Source: Ilumatobacteraceae bacterium | Lineage (GTDB): Bacteria; Actinomycetota; Acidimicrobiia; Acidimicrobiales; Ilumatobacteraceae | NCBI GenBank assembly: GCA_025463305.1 | Contig: JAOBWK010000102.1 | Span: 1-64,000, forward strand | DNA: 64,000 nucleotides | Direction of reading: 5' to 3' | In this document: positions 30,189 through 37,681 of the stretch, piece after piece | Layout: each line of letters starts with the position of its first letter | Numbering within the stretch: position 1 is the first letter of the stretch | Notes under the pieces: generated by a model | Told to the model about the DNA's origin: nothing | Databases searched by the model: none | The model's input: the letters and a program-made list of their open reading frames with translations, nothing else | Program-made: the position numbers and the translations under genes

Positions 30189-31253
30189 ATGGAACCGGAC
30201 CACGCTGGCCCACGGCAGCTCTCACCATCCACCATCGCCGTCACCGCCGGTCGCCCTCATGCACCGGGCGCCGCGCTCAACCACCCGATCGAGATGGCGT
30301 CGAACTTCCGCGGCAGCGGGGAGTACGCACGCACCGAGGGCACGGTCGGCTGGGCGGCACTCGAGGAGGCCATCGGCGCGCTCGAGGGCGGACGCGCCCT
30401 GTCGTTCGCCAGCGGCATGGCGGCTGCCTCGGCCATCGTCCACGCGCTCTCGCCGAAGGTCGTCGTGCTCCCCACCGTCAGCTACATGGGCGTGCGCTCC
30501 TTCCTCGGTGGACATCAGGCGGCAGGACACCTCGAGCTGCGTCCCGTCGACATCACCGACACCGCCGCCGTGGCCGCCGCCGCGGCCGGCGCCGATCTGG
30601 TGTGGATCGAGACGCCCACCAACCCGACGATGGAGACAGCGGATCTCACCGGCATCACGGCCGCCGCACGGGCCGCCGGCGCCAGGACCGTGGTCGACTC
30701 GACCTTCGCGACGCCCCTGCGCCAACGCCCACTCGAACACGGCGCCGACATCGTGCTGCACAGCGGCACCAAGTTCATCGGCGGCCACAGCGACCTCCTG
30801 ATCGGCCTGTGCGTCACCGGCGACGACGCGGTGTTCGATCGGCTCGTGCACGCCCGCATCTACCAGGGCGCCACACCCGGCGCGCTGGAGGCGTTCCTCG
30901 CCCTCCGTGGCCTGCGCACGCTCCCGGTGCGGTTGGCAGCGATGGAGCACAACGCCGGCATCCTGGTCGAGCGGCTGCGCAGCCACCCGGCCGTCGTCGG
31001 TGTGAACTACCCGGGTCAGGGCGCGATGGTGGCGTTCGTCGTCGATGGCGGCGCCGCGGCCGCCGACGCCGTGTGCGCCGGCGTCGAGCTCATCGTGCCC
31101 GCCACCAGCCTCGGCGGTGTCGAGTCGACGATCGAGCGCCGCCAGAAGTACGCCGGCGACGCACACGTGCAGCCGGGCCTGCTGCGGTTCAGCGTCGGCA
31201 TCGAGGACGTCGAGGACATCTGGGCGGATCTGGCCGCCCACCTCCCCAGCTGA
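30189..31253 (+). CDS. Compact Cys/Met-metabolism PLP enzyme (cystathionine gamma-synthase/lyase family)
   Basis: This 354-aa PLP enzyme is about 30-40 residues shorter than usual cystathionine gamma-synthases. The PLP lysine is in VLHSGTKFIGGHSDLLIG, and ETPTNPTMETAD, DSTFATPLRQRPLEHGAD and SLGGVESTIERR are family hallmarks. The usual YSRxGNPT motif is replaced by EYARTEGTVGWAALEEAIGALEGG, and the stretch normally following YPG (SHPQHELAKRQ) is missing, giving VNYPGQGAMVAFVV. The reaction is therefore uncertain among gamma-synthase, gamma-lyase and related activities. It is divergent from hrpA and ends before a region of small ORFs. Confidence 0.83.
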   Translation: MEPDHAGPRQLSPSTIAVTAGRPHAPGAALNHPIEMASNFRGSGEYARTEGTVGWAALEEAIGALEGGRALSFASGMAAASAIVHALSPKVVVLPTVSYMGVRSFLGGHQAAGHLELRPVDITDTAAVAAAAAGADLVWIETPTNPTMETADLTGITAAARAAGARTVVDSTFATPLRQRPLEHGADIVLHSGTKFIGGHSDLLIGLCVTGDDAVFDRLVHARIYQGATPGALEAFLALRGLRTLPVRLAAMEHNAGILVERLRSHPAVVGVNYPGQGAMVAFVVDGGAAAADAVCAGVELIVPATSLGGVESTIERRQKYAGDAHVQPGLLRFSVGIEDVEDIWADLAAHLPS

Positions 31254-31278
31254 CGCTGACGAACCCGGGGACAAATGT

Positions 31279-31288
31279 AGAAATTTCT
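31279..31288. repeat. AT-rich 10-bp palindrome AGAAATTTCT
   Basis: This perfect palindrome stands in an unusually AT-rich patch between the PLP enzyme gene and the small ORFs, followed by CCGGAGAG. It could be a protein-binding site or a promoter remnant; nothing identifies it. Confidence 0.3.
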
Positions 31289-31333
31289 TTCCGGAGAGCG
31301 TCATGAGCGCCCGACGTCCCACTCTGGACCGGC

Positions 31334-31564
31334 ATGTCACCCGACGCGAAAGACGATCAGGCCCTCCGGTTGTTCCGGGCGGCCCATGCCGACTACTCGT
31401 TCCGCGCCGATGTCGGTACCGGCATCGACGCTGGCCTCGAGTCGCTCGTGGCGAGCGTCATCGCCGACAACGTCCGGGCCGTCACGTCCATGTCCGGTCT
31501 GCGGGTGCGCAGCACCGTCACCTCGCCCGAGCTGTTCCCCTCGCGCACGTACCGGGCAGCCTGA
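31334..31564 (+). CDS. Small hypothetical protein
   Basis: I do not recognise this 76-aa protein. Its third codon positions are very GC-rich and its composition is balanced (GIDAGLESLVASVIADNVRAV), so it looks coding, unlike the Arg-rich overlapping frame. There is no strong ribosome site at its ATG; a GGAGAG at 31294-31299 lies before another ATG (31303) in a different frame. It stands 2 bases before the next small ORF, hinting at a pair. Confidence 0.45.
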   Translation: MSPDAKDDQALRLFRAAHADYSFRADVGTGIDAGLESLVASVIADNVRAVTSMSGLRVRSTVTSPELFPSRTYRAA

Positions 31565-31566
31565 TC

Positions 31567-31764
31567 ATGGGTGCGTGCAACGATCACCGCGGGTTCGCCA
31601 ACCGCCGTCCCCGCACGGAGTCCTGGCGTCACCGCCTCGGCTACTGCGTCCCCGCCCCCTCAGCCGACATGGCGGTGCCCCACATCGACATCGAGGCGCT
31701 CCCAGACGCAGCGTTCGCCAAGCTGCTGCAGGTCCTCTCGGAGATGCACCTCGACGCCGACTGA
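31567..31764 (+). CDS. Small hypothetical protein
   Basis: This 65-aa ORF follows the previous one by 2 bases. Its second half (VPHIDIEALPDAAFAKLLQVLSEMH) looks like a real amphipathic helical protein, while its first half is Arg/Trp-rich and less convincing; translation could begin at ATG 31669 instead, giving 31 aa. No known family is recognised. Confidence 0.35.
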   Translation: MGACNDHRGFANRRPRTESWRHRLGYCVPAPSADMAVPHIDIEALPDAAFAKLLQVLSEMHLDAD

Positions 31765-31839
31765 GGCGCACGGCGCACGGCGCCGTGACAATTCGAACAA
31801 CGCGCCTGATCGGGCGCCGCGCTGGGTAGACACTCCGCA

Positions 31840-32415
31840 GTGAAACCGCTCGTCGCGCTGGCCGTGTTCCCCGTCATCTTCCTCGGCGAACTGCCCGACA
31901 AGACCATGTTCGCGAGCCTCGTGATGGCCACTCGCGGCAAGGCCCGCAACGTCTGGCTCGGTGCGGCAGCCGCGTTCCTGCTCCACGTCGTCATCGCCAC
32001 CACCATCGGCGTGGCATTGTTCAAGGTGGTGCCCCACCGCGTCCTCGAAGCGGTCGTCGCGGTGATGTTCCTCGTCGGCGCCTACTTCTCCTGGCGGCAG
32101 AGCGCCGACGACGAGGAAGAGCTCGCCGAGGACGAATCGGCCAAGCACGGGGTGCTGGTGACGGCGTTCATCGTCATCTTCATCGCCGAGTGGGGCGACC
32201 TCACCCAGATCCTCACCGCCAACCTGGCCGCCAAGTACCACTCGGCCCTGTCGGTCGGGGTGGGCGCCACGCTCGCGCTCTGGGCCGTGGCCGGCATCGC
32301 CGTGGCCAGCGGGCAGACGTTGCTGAAGTACATCAATGTCGCGACGATCCGCAAGGTCACCGCCGTGATCCTCGTCGGGTTGGCGATCTACTCGGCGGTC
32401 GAGGTCTTCCGCTGA
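31840..32415 (+). CDS. TMEM165/GDT1 family cation transporter
   Basis: This 191-aa membrane protein has six helices in two halves, each with the family's acidic motif: FLGELPDKTMFASLVMATRG in the first and FIAEWGDLTQILTANLAAKY in the second, separated by an acidic loop (SADDEEELAEDES). UPF0016/GDT1 proteins move Mn2+ or Ca2+ in exchange for protons. Both motifs deviate slightly from ExGD(K/R)(S/T): Pro for Gly in the first and Leu for Lys/Arg in the second. It starts at GTG 31840. The 3' end overlaps the convergent MFS gene by 28 bases. Confidence 0.9.
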   Translation: MKPLVALAVFPVIFLGELPDKTMFASLVMATRGKARNVWLGAAAAFLLHVVIATTIGVALFKVVPHRVLEAVVAVMFLVGAYFSWRQSADDEEELAEDESAKHGVLVTAFIVIFIAEWGDLTQILTANLAAKYHSALSVGVGATLALWAVAGIAVASGQTLLKYINVATIRKVTAVILVGLAIYSAVEVFR

Positions 32416-33683
32416 TCGTCAGCCATCTTCGCTGACGCAGCCGTCCGGCGCATCGCCACCACGCCGAAGCCGGCGGCCGCGAGCGCACCGATCCCACCGA
32501 TCAGCACGGGCGCGCGAGCGCCGACGAGATCGGCGATCACACCGAGGATCGGCCCGCCGATGGGCGTGGTGCCGACGATCAGCACGGTCTGGATCGACAG
32601 CACTCGGCCGATCATGTGCTGATCGGTGCGGATCTGGGCGATCGACTGCGAGGCCGTCATGTACGCCACACTGGCGGCCCCGACCGCGGCCGCGACGACG
32701 TAGCCGACGTACACGTTGGGCACCGCAGAGAGCACGAGCATGCCGATGCCGAGGCAGCCTGCGCCGAGGGCGATCGTGCGGATCGTGACCACCTTGCGGC
32801 GGGCGACCAGGAACGCGCCCACCAACGAGCCGGCGCTGAACGACGCATAGATGAACGTGTACGCGGAGTCGTTGCCGTGCAGGCCCTTCTCGACGAACAG
32901 CGGGAACACGACCGAGAAGTTGTAGCTGATGGTGCCGACGATGAGGAGCATCACGAACGAGATCCACAGATCCGGGACGGTGGCGATGTAGCGGAGCCCG
33001 GCGCGGACCTGACCACGGCCACGAGGGGTCGTGGCCACCCGACGTAGCTCGGAGGTGCGCATCATGGAGAGCGCGATCATCACGGTGATGTAGGAGATGC
33101 CGTCGACGGTGAAGCACCACCCGTAGCCGACCGTCACGACGAGCACACCGGCGATCGCCGGTCCGGCGATGCGTGAGATGTTGACCATCGCGCTGTAGAT
33201 CGTGACCGCGTTGGGCAGGTCCTCGCGCGGCACCATCTCGCTCACGAACGTGCGCCGCACCGGGTTGTCGAACGCGAGCATGCAACCACCCGCAGCCGCC
33301 ACCGCGTAGAACGCGATCAGCGGCGGCTGGTGGCTGAAGGCCAGTGCGGCGAGCACGAACGACTGGGCCATCTCCAGCGCCTGGGTGATGAACAGCAGCC
33401 GGCGCTTGTCGTGCCGGTCGACGATGACGCCCGCCCACGCCGAGAGCAGCAGGATCGGCCCGAACTGGCAGGCCGACAGGATGCCGACCGACACGCCGCT
33501 GTTGGTCCGGTGCAGCACCAGGAGCGTCAGCGCCACCATCGTCAACCAGTTGCCGGTGTTGGACACCGTCTGGCCGATGAAGAACAGCCGGAAGTTCCGT
33601 GACCGCAGCGCCGACAGCGTGCGCTGCACGAAGCTGGGCTGTGGCTCCGCCTCGGGCGCGCTGCCGTCGGCGACCACCGTCAT
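32388..33683 (-). CDS. MFS exporter (EntS-like, MFS_3)
   Basis: This 431-aa transporter has twelve predicted helices. The N-terminal ALRSRNFRLFFIGQTVSNTGNWLTMVALTLLVLHRTNSG and the loop VIVDRHDKRRLLFITQ are typical of the MFS_3 group that includes the enterobactin exporter, so it probably expels a small molecule or drug. Its ATG shares a base with the marR stop (TGATG), which makes marR-MFS a coupled operon under the operator at 34140-34167. The inducer and cargo are unknown. Confidence 0.88.
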   Translation of the reverse strand: MTVVADGSAPEAEPQPSFVQRTLSALRSRNFRLFFIGQTVSNTGNWLTMVALTLLVLHRTNSGVSVGILSACQFGPILLLSAWAGVIVDRHDKRRLLFITQALEMAQSFVLAALAFSHQPPLIAFYAVAAAGGCMLAFDNPVRRTFVSEMVPREDLPNAVTIYSAMVNISRIAGPAIAGVLVVTVGYGWCFTVDGISYITVMIALSMMRTSELRRVATTPRGRGQVRAGLRYIATVPDLWISFVMLLIVGTISYNFSVVFPLFVEKGLHGNDSAYTFIYASFSAGSLVGAFLVARRKVVTIRTIALGAGCLGIGMLVLSAVPNVYVGYVVAAAVGAASVAYMTASQSIAQIRTDQHMIGRVLSIQTVLIVGTTPIGGPILGVIADLVGARAPVLIGGIGALAAAGFGVVAMRRTAASAKMADDQRKTSTAE

Positions 33684-34135
33684 CAGAAGCTCTGCGCCAA
33701 GCGTTCGATCAGCGGTGCCGCGGCGAGCAGTTGGGCCAGCTCCGCATCCGTGAAGCCGCTCGACAGCGCCATCGCGACCTGTTCGGTGCGCGCGTCGCGT
33801 CGGGTGCGCAAGACCCGAAGGCCCTCGGCGGTCGGCGACACGACGGCGCGGCGGCCGTCGTCCGGATCGGGACGGCGCTCGACCAGCCCCCGTGCCTCGA
33901 GCGCGGCCAGGGTCGCGCCCATCGACTGCGGACTGATCCGCTCGACCTTGGCGAGCGCAGCGGCCGTCGTCGGCCCGCCTCGATCGAGCCGGGCGAGCGC
34001 CGAGCTCTCCGGCGTGGTCAGCTCGCCCGGCGCTTCCAGCTGTCGGAGCCGGCGCAGGAACAGGCCGATGCTGACGTGCAGCGCGCTGGCCACCTCGTCG
34101 ACGCTTGCGCTGGTGTGCAGGCGACCCGACGGCAT
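33683..34135 (-). CDS. MarR family transcriptional regulator
   Basis: This 150-aa winged-helix regulator has the MarR layout: a dimer helix, then TTPESSALARLDRGGPTTAAALAKVERISPQSMGATLAALEARGLVERRPDPDDGRRAVVSPT with recognition helix and the wing DPDDGRR, and a C-terminal dimer helix. It is the first gene of an operon with the MFS exporter and divergent from the isochorismatase-like gene. The start ATG 34135 lies 6 bases from TAGACT, which is inside the tandem operator, so it very probably represses itself. Confidence 0.92.
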   Translation of the reverse strand: MPSGRLHTSASVDEVASALHVSIGLFLRRLRQLEAPGELTTPESSALARLDRGGPTTAAALAKVERISPQSMGATLAALEARGLVERRPDPDDGRRAVVSPTAEGLRVLRTRRDARTEQVAMALSSGFTDAELAQLLAAAPLIERLAQSF

Positions 34136-34139
34136 ATCA

Positions 34140-34167
34140 TCAGTCTAAACTGATCAGTCTGGACTGA
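34140..34167. promoter_or_regulatory. Tandem palindromic MarR operator over a leaderless -10
   Basis: Two adjacent 14-bp palindromes of form TCAGTYTRRACTGA lie at 34140-34153 (TCAGTCTAAACTGA) and 34154-34167 (TCAGTCTGGACTGA). The minus-strand -10 TAGACT (34142-34147), 6 bases before the marR ATG, is inside the first, so bound regulator would block RNA polymerase. The site also sits 51 bases before the divergent isochorismatase-like gene. Confidence 0.8.
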
Positions 34168-34217
34168 CAACTTTCGCGGCCGACCGGACACCGCCGCCCA
34201 CCGACGAGGAGCTCCCC

Positions 34218-34793
34218 ATGCCACTGACGACACTCGACCCGCATCCCGCCCTCGTCGTCATCGATCTGCAGAACGGGATCATGGGCATCGACGCCGTGCA
34301 CCCGCTCGCCGACATCGTCGACCGCAATGCCCGGCTCGTCGCCGCGTTCCGCGACCACGGACTGACGGTGGTGCTCGTCAACGCCACCGGCACCGCACCC
34401 GGCCGCACCGACACCTCACCGCGCACCACTGGCGGCGCGTTCCCCGCCGGCTTTGCCGACCTGATCCCCGAGCTCGACGTGCAACCGTCGGACGTCCTGG
34501 TGAGCAAGCAGCGTTGGGGCGCGTTCCACGGCACCGACCTCCACGTGCAGCTCCAGGCACGCGGCGTCACCCAGGTCATCGTCACCGGCGTCGCCACCAG
34601 CGCTGGTGTGGAGTCCACGGCCCGCTTCGCCCACGAGCACGGCTACCACGTCGTCCTGGTGACCGACGCGATGACCGATCGCAGCGCCGAGGCCCACGAC
34701 AACAGCGTCGAGCGGATCTTCCCGCGCATCGGCGAGACCACCACCACCGCCGAGCTGCTGGCTGCCCTCGACGCGCACACGACGACGGGCTGA
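34218..34793 (+). CDS. Isochorismatase-family hydrolase, Cys replaced by Gly
   Basis: This 191-aa protein has the isochorismatase fold with LVVIDLQNGIMG (catalytic-type Asp), VSKQRWGAFHGTDL (Lys) and VIVTGVATSAGVESTARFAHEHG. In cysteine hydrolases of this family the position in the last motif holds the nucleophile Cys (GVATNVCVEST). Here it is Gly, as in true isochorismatases such as EntB and PhzD. It may therefore cleave a vinyl ether or be a non-hydrolytic relative. A ribosome site GAGGAG lies upstream of the ATG. It is divergent from marR-MFS and probably under the same operator. Confidence 0.85.
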   Translation: MPLTTLDPHPALVVIDLQNGIMGIDAVHPLADIVDRNARLVAAFRDHGLTVVLVNATGTAPGRTDTSPRTTGGAFPAGFADLIPELDVQPSDVLVSKQRWGAFHGTDLHVQLQARGVTQVIVTGVATSAGVESTARFAHEHGYHVVLVTDAMTDRSAEAHDNSVERIFPRIGETTTTAELLAALDAHTTTG

Positions 34794-34826
34794 CGACTGG
34801 GCCGACGATCTGGGCCCGGGACGCGA

Positions 34827-34858
34827 CAGAGGCGCTCCCCATTCGGGAAGCGCCTCTG
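34827..34858. terminator. Hairpin terminator between isochorismatase-like gene and tRNA
   Basis: CAGAGGCGCT (34827-34836) pairs with AGCGCCTCTG (34849-34858), extended by CCC/GGG around the loop ATTC with one mismatch. It can end both the plus-strand hydrolase gene and the minus-strand tRNA-Ala transcript. Confidence 0.7.
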
Positions 34859-34867
34859 ACCTGCGGG

Positions 34868-34940
34868 TGGAGCTGAGGGGAATCGAACCCCTGACCCTCT
34901 CCATGCCATGGAGATGCTCTACCAACTGAGCTACAGCCCC
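34868..34940 (-). tRNA. tRNA-Ala (anticodon GGC)
   Basis: The minus strand folds as a cloverleaf. The acceptor stem is GGGGCTG with CAGCTCC and contains the G3-U70 pair that identifies alanine tRNAs. The D-arm is GCTCAGTTGGTAGAGC, the anticodon stem TCTCC/GGAGA encloses loop ATGGCAT with anticodon GGC, and the T-arm GGGGTTCGATTCCCC is standard. The 3' CCA is not encoded (ACCC follows the last pair), so it must be added by an enzyme. Confidence 0.95.
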
Positions 34941-35036
34941 GCAATTGGCGAGATGAAGATACCAGCCGCCGCGAACGGTCCAACCTCGCCGGTGGGAGAT
35001 TCCGAGGGAATCGCCCCGGGACCTCGGTCGGTGCGC

Positions 35037-35432
35037 CTAGTTCGCGTCGATCGCGACGACGGCGGGCACGTCGACGTCGGCCCACGCCACGAACGGTGCG
35101 TCGCGGTACAGGCGCTCGATCTCGTAGAACGAGCGGGTCTCGTCGCTGAACACGTGGATCACGATGTCGCCGTAATCGATCAGCACCCACTGCTGCTCAC
35201 GTGCACCCTCGACACGCAACGGCGAGCGACCCGTCTGCTCGCGAACCCGGCCCTCCACTTCGTCGGCCAGGGACCGCACCAGCCGCCGGTTGGCCGCACT
35301 GGTGATCACGAAGTACTCGACGACCGACAGGATCGGGCCGACTTCGATGACCAGCGTGTCGGTGGCCTTCTTGTCGTCGACCACGCGGGCCGAGAAGCAG
35401 GCGAGTTGGAGGGAATCGAGGTCGGTCGTCAT
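35037..35432 (-). CDS. rsfS: Ribosomal silencing factor RsfS
   Basis: This 131-aa DUF143 protein binds ribosomal protein L14 and blocks subunit joining when nutrients are short. The core segments ATDTLVIEVGPILSVVEYFVI, TSAANRRLVRSLADEVEGRV, EGAREQQWVLIDYGDIVIHVFSDETRSFYEIERLY and DAPFV match the family. It is the last gene of nadD / LCP-like / rsfS; only 1 base separates it from the gene before. In many bacteria rsfS sits next to nadD. Confidence 0.94.
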   Translation of the reverse strand: MTTDLDSLQLACFSARVVDDKKATDTLVIEVGPILSVVEYFVITSAANRRLVRSLADEVEGRVREQTGRSPLRVEGAREQQWVLIDYGDIVIHVFSDETRSFYEIERLYRDAPFVAWADVDVPAVVAIDAN

Positions 35433-35433
35433 C

Positions 35434-36801
35434 TCAGGACGACACGGTACTGGCCGCGGTGGCTCCATCGGTGCTGGCCGTGCCCGTGCCGGACGTGTCC
35501 GAGGTGTCAGGCGTCGATCCGTCGGAGACCTCCGGTGCGGTGGACGTCGTGGCGTTGGCCTGCTGGCGGGTGAGCATGTCGTCGAGGTAGGACCGGCCGA
35601 CGACGATGACCACGTTCACCAGTGGGAACTGGAACGGCGGATCCTTGAAGGCCACCTTGCCGAGCGTGCCGGTGAAGACCTGCAACTCGGCCGACTCGAC
35701 ACCGCCGACCCCGAAGATGGTGGTGGTGTCGGGCACCTTGTGGGTGTCGAGCGTGAACACCTCCGGCGAGACGGACACCACGTTGCCCTGCGCGAACAGC
35801 AGCCGCTGCACGACATCGAGCGTCACCTTCACCGGCGTGATCCCGGCGAGCCCGACGGCGTCGATGTCGGCCTGGGTGAGCCCATTCTCGATGCGGAAGC
35901 TGAGCGTCGGGTTCGGCGTGATCATCGCCGACGGCGCGAGGCCGGCCATCAGCGTGACGATCGAGGAGATGTCGGTACGGCCGACATCGACGTTCTTCGG
36001 GTTGGTGCTGCCCGTGATCGGCGTGGTGGAGAGGTCGTTGAACACCTGCACCGGCCCAGCCAGGAAGTGCTTCATGAAGTCGGCCATCGAGGTCGGGCCA
36101 TCGGCACCGAAGGCGGTGACCGCGGCCGGATCGATGCCCGTGCCCACCGCCGCGGCGAGACCGCTCCAGACGGCGTGCACGTTGGGCAGCCGCTTCGCCT
36201 CGTTCGAGCTGGGATCGGTGGCGAGCAGCACGCTCGCCGCCTTGGCCGGATCGAGGGTGGTGGAGCCGGCGACGAACAGCGTCTGCTTCGATCCGTCGGC
36301 CGCAGCGTCGACGACGTCGTTCGGCAGCGTGGCGGTGATCGACTTCACCGGCGCGAGCAGCTGCTCGAGCGCGGCCTGGTCGAGGACGGCGTCGTTGCCG
36401 ATGGACACCCGCGAGATCGACTCCATGTCGGACACGAGCGCGGCCTCACCGCCGTTGATGACGCTGTCGGCGACGGGGATCTGCTCCTCGTCGGCCGTCT
36501 GCGCGCTGCTGGCGTCGGTGGGGAACGAGACGAGCGTGCCGCCCTTGTTGCCGGTGCCCGGCGCGAGCACGAGCACCGCGATCGACGTGACCAGGTTCTG
36601 ATCGTCGACGGTGGCGATCATCGCGGTGGGTGTGGAGGGGAACTCGACGGTCGGATACGTCTTGGCCTGCGTGCCCTCTTTCGAGTTGCGCAGGACGTCC
36701 CAGCCGGCGTAGCCGAGCGCAGGAGCGGCGCCGAGGACGATGACGCCCGAGAGCGCGGCGGCGATGGTCCGGTTGCGGCGCCGCTTGGGCGAAGCGGTCA
36801 C
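35434..36801 (-). CDS. Membrane-anchored LCP-like (LytR-CpsA-Psr related) protein, divergent
   Basis: This 455-aa protein has a basic N-terminus (SPKRRRNRTIAAAL), one membrane helix (ALSGVIVLGAAPALGYAGW) and a large outside domain with LCP-like blocks (TAMIATVDDQNLVTSIAVLVL, GGTLVSFPTDASS). It lacks the arginines that LCP enzymes use to hold the lipid pyrophosphate, so it may be inactive as a glycopolymer transferase or be only distantly related. It ends in a Ser/Thr/Asp-rich tail (TSDTSGTGTASTDGAT). Its GTG start overlaps the nadD stop (GTGA). Actinobacteria often carry an LCP gene between nadD and rsfS, which supports the assignment. Confidence 0.6.
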   Translation of the reverse strand: MTASPKRRRNRTIAAALSGVIVLGAAPALGYAGWDVLRNSKEGTQAKTYPTVEFPSTPTAMIATVDDQNLVTSIAVLVLAPGTGNKGGTLVSFPTDASSAQTADEEQIPVADSVINGGEAALVSDMESISRVSIGNDAVLDQAALEQLLAPVKSITATLPNDVVDAAADGSKQTLFVAGSTTLDPAKAASVLLATDPSSNEAKRLPNVHAVWSGLAAAVGTGIDPAAVTAFGADGPTSMADFMKHFLAGPVQVFNDLSTTPITGSTNPKNVDVGRTDISSIVTLMAGLAPSAMITPNPTLSFRIENGLTQADIDAVGLAGITPVKVTLDVVQRLLFAQGNVVSVSPEVFTLDTHKVPDTTTIFGVGGVESAELQVFTGTLGKVAFKDPPFQFPLVNVVIVVGRSYLDDMLTRQQANATTSTAPEVSDGSTPDTSDTSGTGTASTDGATAASTVSS

Positions 36802-37385
36802 AGCGAGGCCCCGTAGAGCTCGCGCTTGCGGATGACCTCGAGCACGGGCTCGGTGATCAGGTAGTCGAGCGGGCGGCCGTCCGTGAAGCGGGCACGCAGA
36901 TCGGTGCTGGACACCTCGAGGTGCGGCACTTCGACGCGGATCCACTCGAACTCGGCCGGGACCTCGACGTTCTGGCCGGGACGGTCGACAACCACGAGCG
37001 AGGAGCGCTCGGCCACCTCGCGGTAGCGGTCCCACGTGGTGAAGCCGGCCGCGGCGTCGTCGCCGACGATGGTGAACAGCTCGGCGCCCGGATGGTCCTC
37101 GCCCATCGTGCGCAGCGTGTCGGCGGTGAAGCTCGGCCCGCCGCGGTCGATCTCGGTCCGAGCGGCGATGAGGCCTTCGACGTCGGCCACGGCCGCCTCG
37201 ACCAGGTCGAACCGGTCGTCGGCAGGCGTGATCTGACGACTGCGCTCTTTTTGCCATGGCACGTTGGCCACCATCAACACCACCACATCGAGTCTCAGGG
37301 CGTGACGCACGTTGACAGCGGTCACGAGGTGACCGACGTGCGGGGGATCGAACGTGCCGCCGAACAATCCGATACGTTGCGGCAC
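36798..37385 (-). CDS. nadD: Nicotinate-nucleotide adenylyltransferase
   Basis: This 195-aa enzyme joins nicotinate mononucleotide and ATP to give deamido-NAD. The nucleotidyltransferase motif GGTFDPPHVGH is at residues 9-19 and the second signature SSTDLRARFTDGRPLDYLITEPV is near the C-terminus. The GTG start (37385) has TAGACT 8 bases upstream, so the mRNA is probably leaderless. The stop overlaps the next gene by four bases. Confidence 0.94.
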   Translation of the reverse strand: MPQRIGLFGGTFDPPHVGHLVTAVNVRHALRLDVVVLMVANVPWQKERSRQITPADDRFDLVEAAVADVEGLIAARTEIDRGGPSFTADTLRTMGEDHPGAELFTIVGDDAAAGFTTWDRYREVAERSSLVVVDRPGQNVEVPAEFEWIRVEVPHLEVSSTDLRARFTDGRPLDYLITEPVLEVIRKRELYGASL

Positions 37386-37393
37386 GGGGGCAG

Positions 37394-37399
37394 AGTCTA
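37394..37399 (-). promoter_or_regulatory. -10 element TAGACT for nadD operon
   Basis: On the minus strand TAGACT ends 8 bases before the GTG at 37385, so nadD is probably read from a leaderless transcript. Confidence 0.5.
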
Positions 37400-37681
37400 G
37401 GAGATGGGCTCGTCAGAAGTGGCGGCGCGCGTCACACCACCCTCTTACCGTTCTGACCAGACACGCGCTTGACCGATGGTGTACTCTGGACTTCCCCCCA
37501 CATAGCTACCCTTCATTTCTGTCCATTCCCCACTCGGACAGGCAGATTTCATCCAAACTTGCGTATTTCACGGCGAGCGGACGATCTGTGCAGGCGGCTG
37601 TGGCGACGGAATGGCATCTCCGGGTGCTCGAGCGTCGTCGCGGTGCCCGCAATGTGTACACAACAAGAACGGTTGACGAAC
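37400..37681. other. Gene-free leader region of the sigma factor gene
   Basis: About 280 bases hold no convincing ORF. The middle part (about 37490-37580) is pyrimidine-rich and less GC-rich than its surroundings. It contains a TTGACC (37469-37474), a small dyad CTGTCC/GGACAG (37519-37524, 37536-37541) and a TACACA (37657-37662) near the sigma start. A long regulated 5' leader is possible, but no promoter with correct spacing could be fixed. Confidence 0.4.

Noticed and set aside
31303..31764. 153-aa frame starting at ATG 31303 behind GGAGAG
   Set aside because: Most of it is Arg/His-rich shadow of the better-looking 31334-31564 frame; only its last part may be coding, listed separately.
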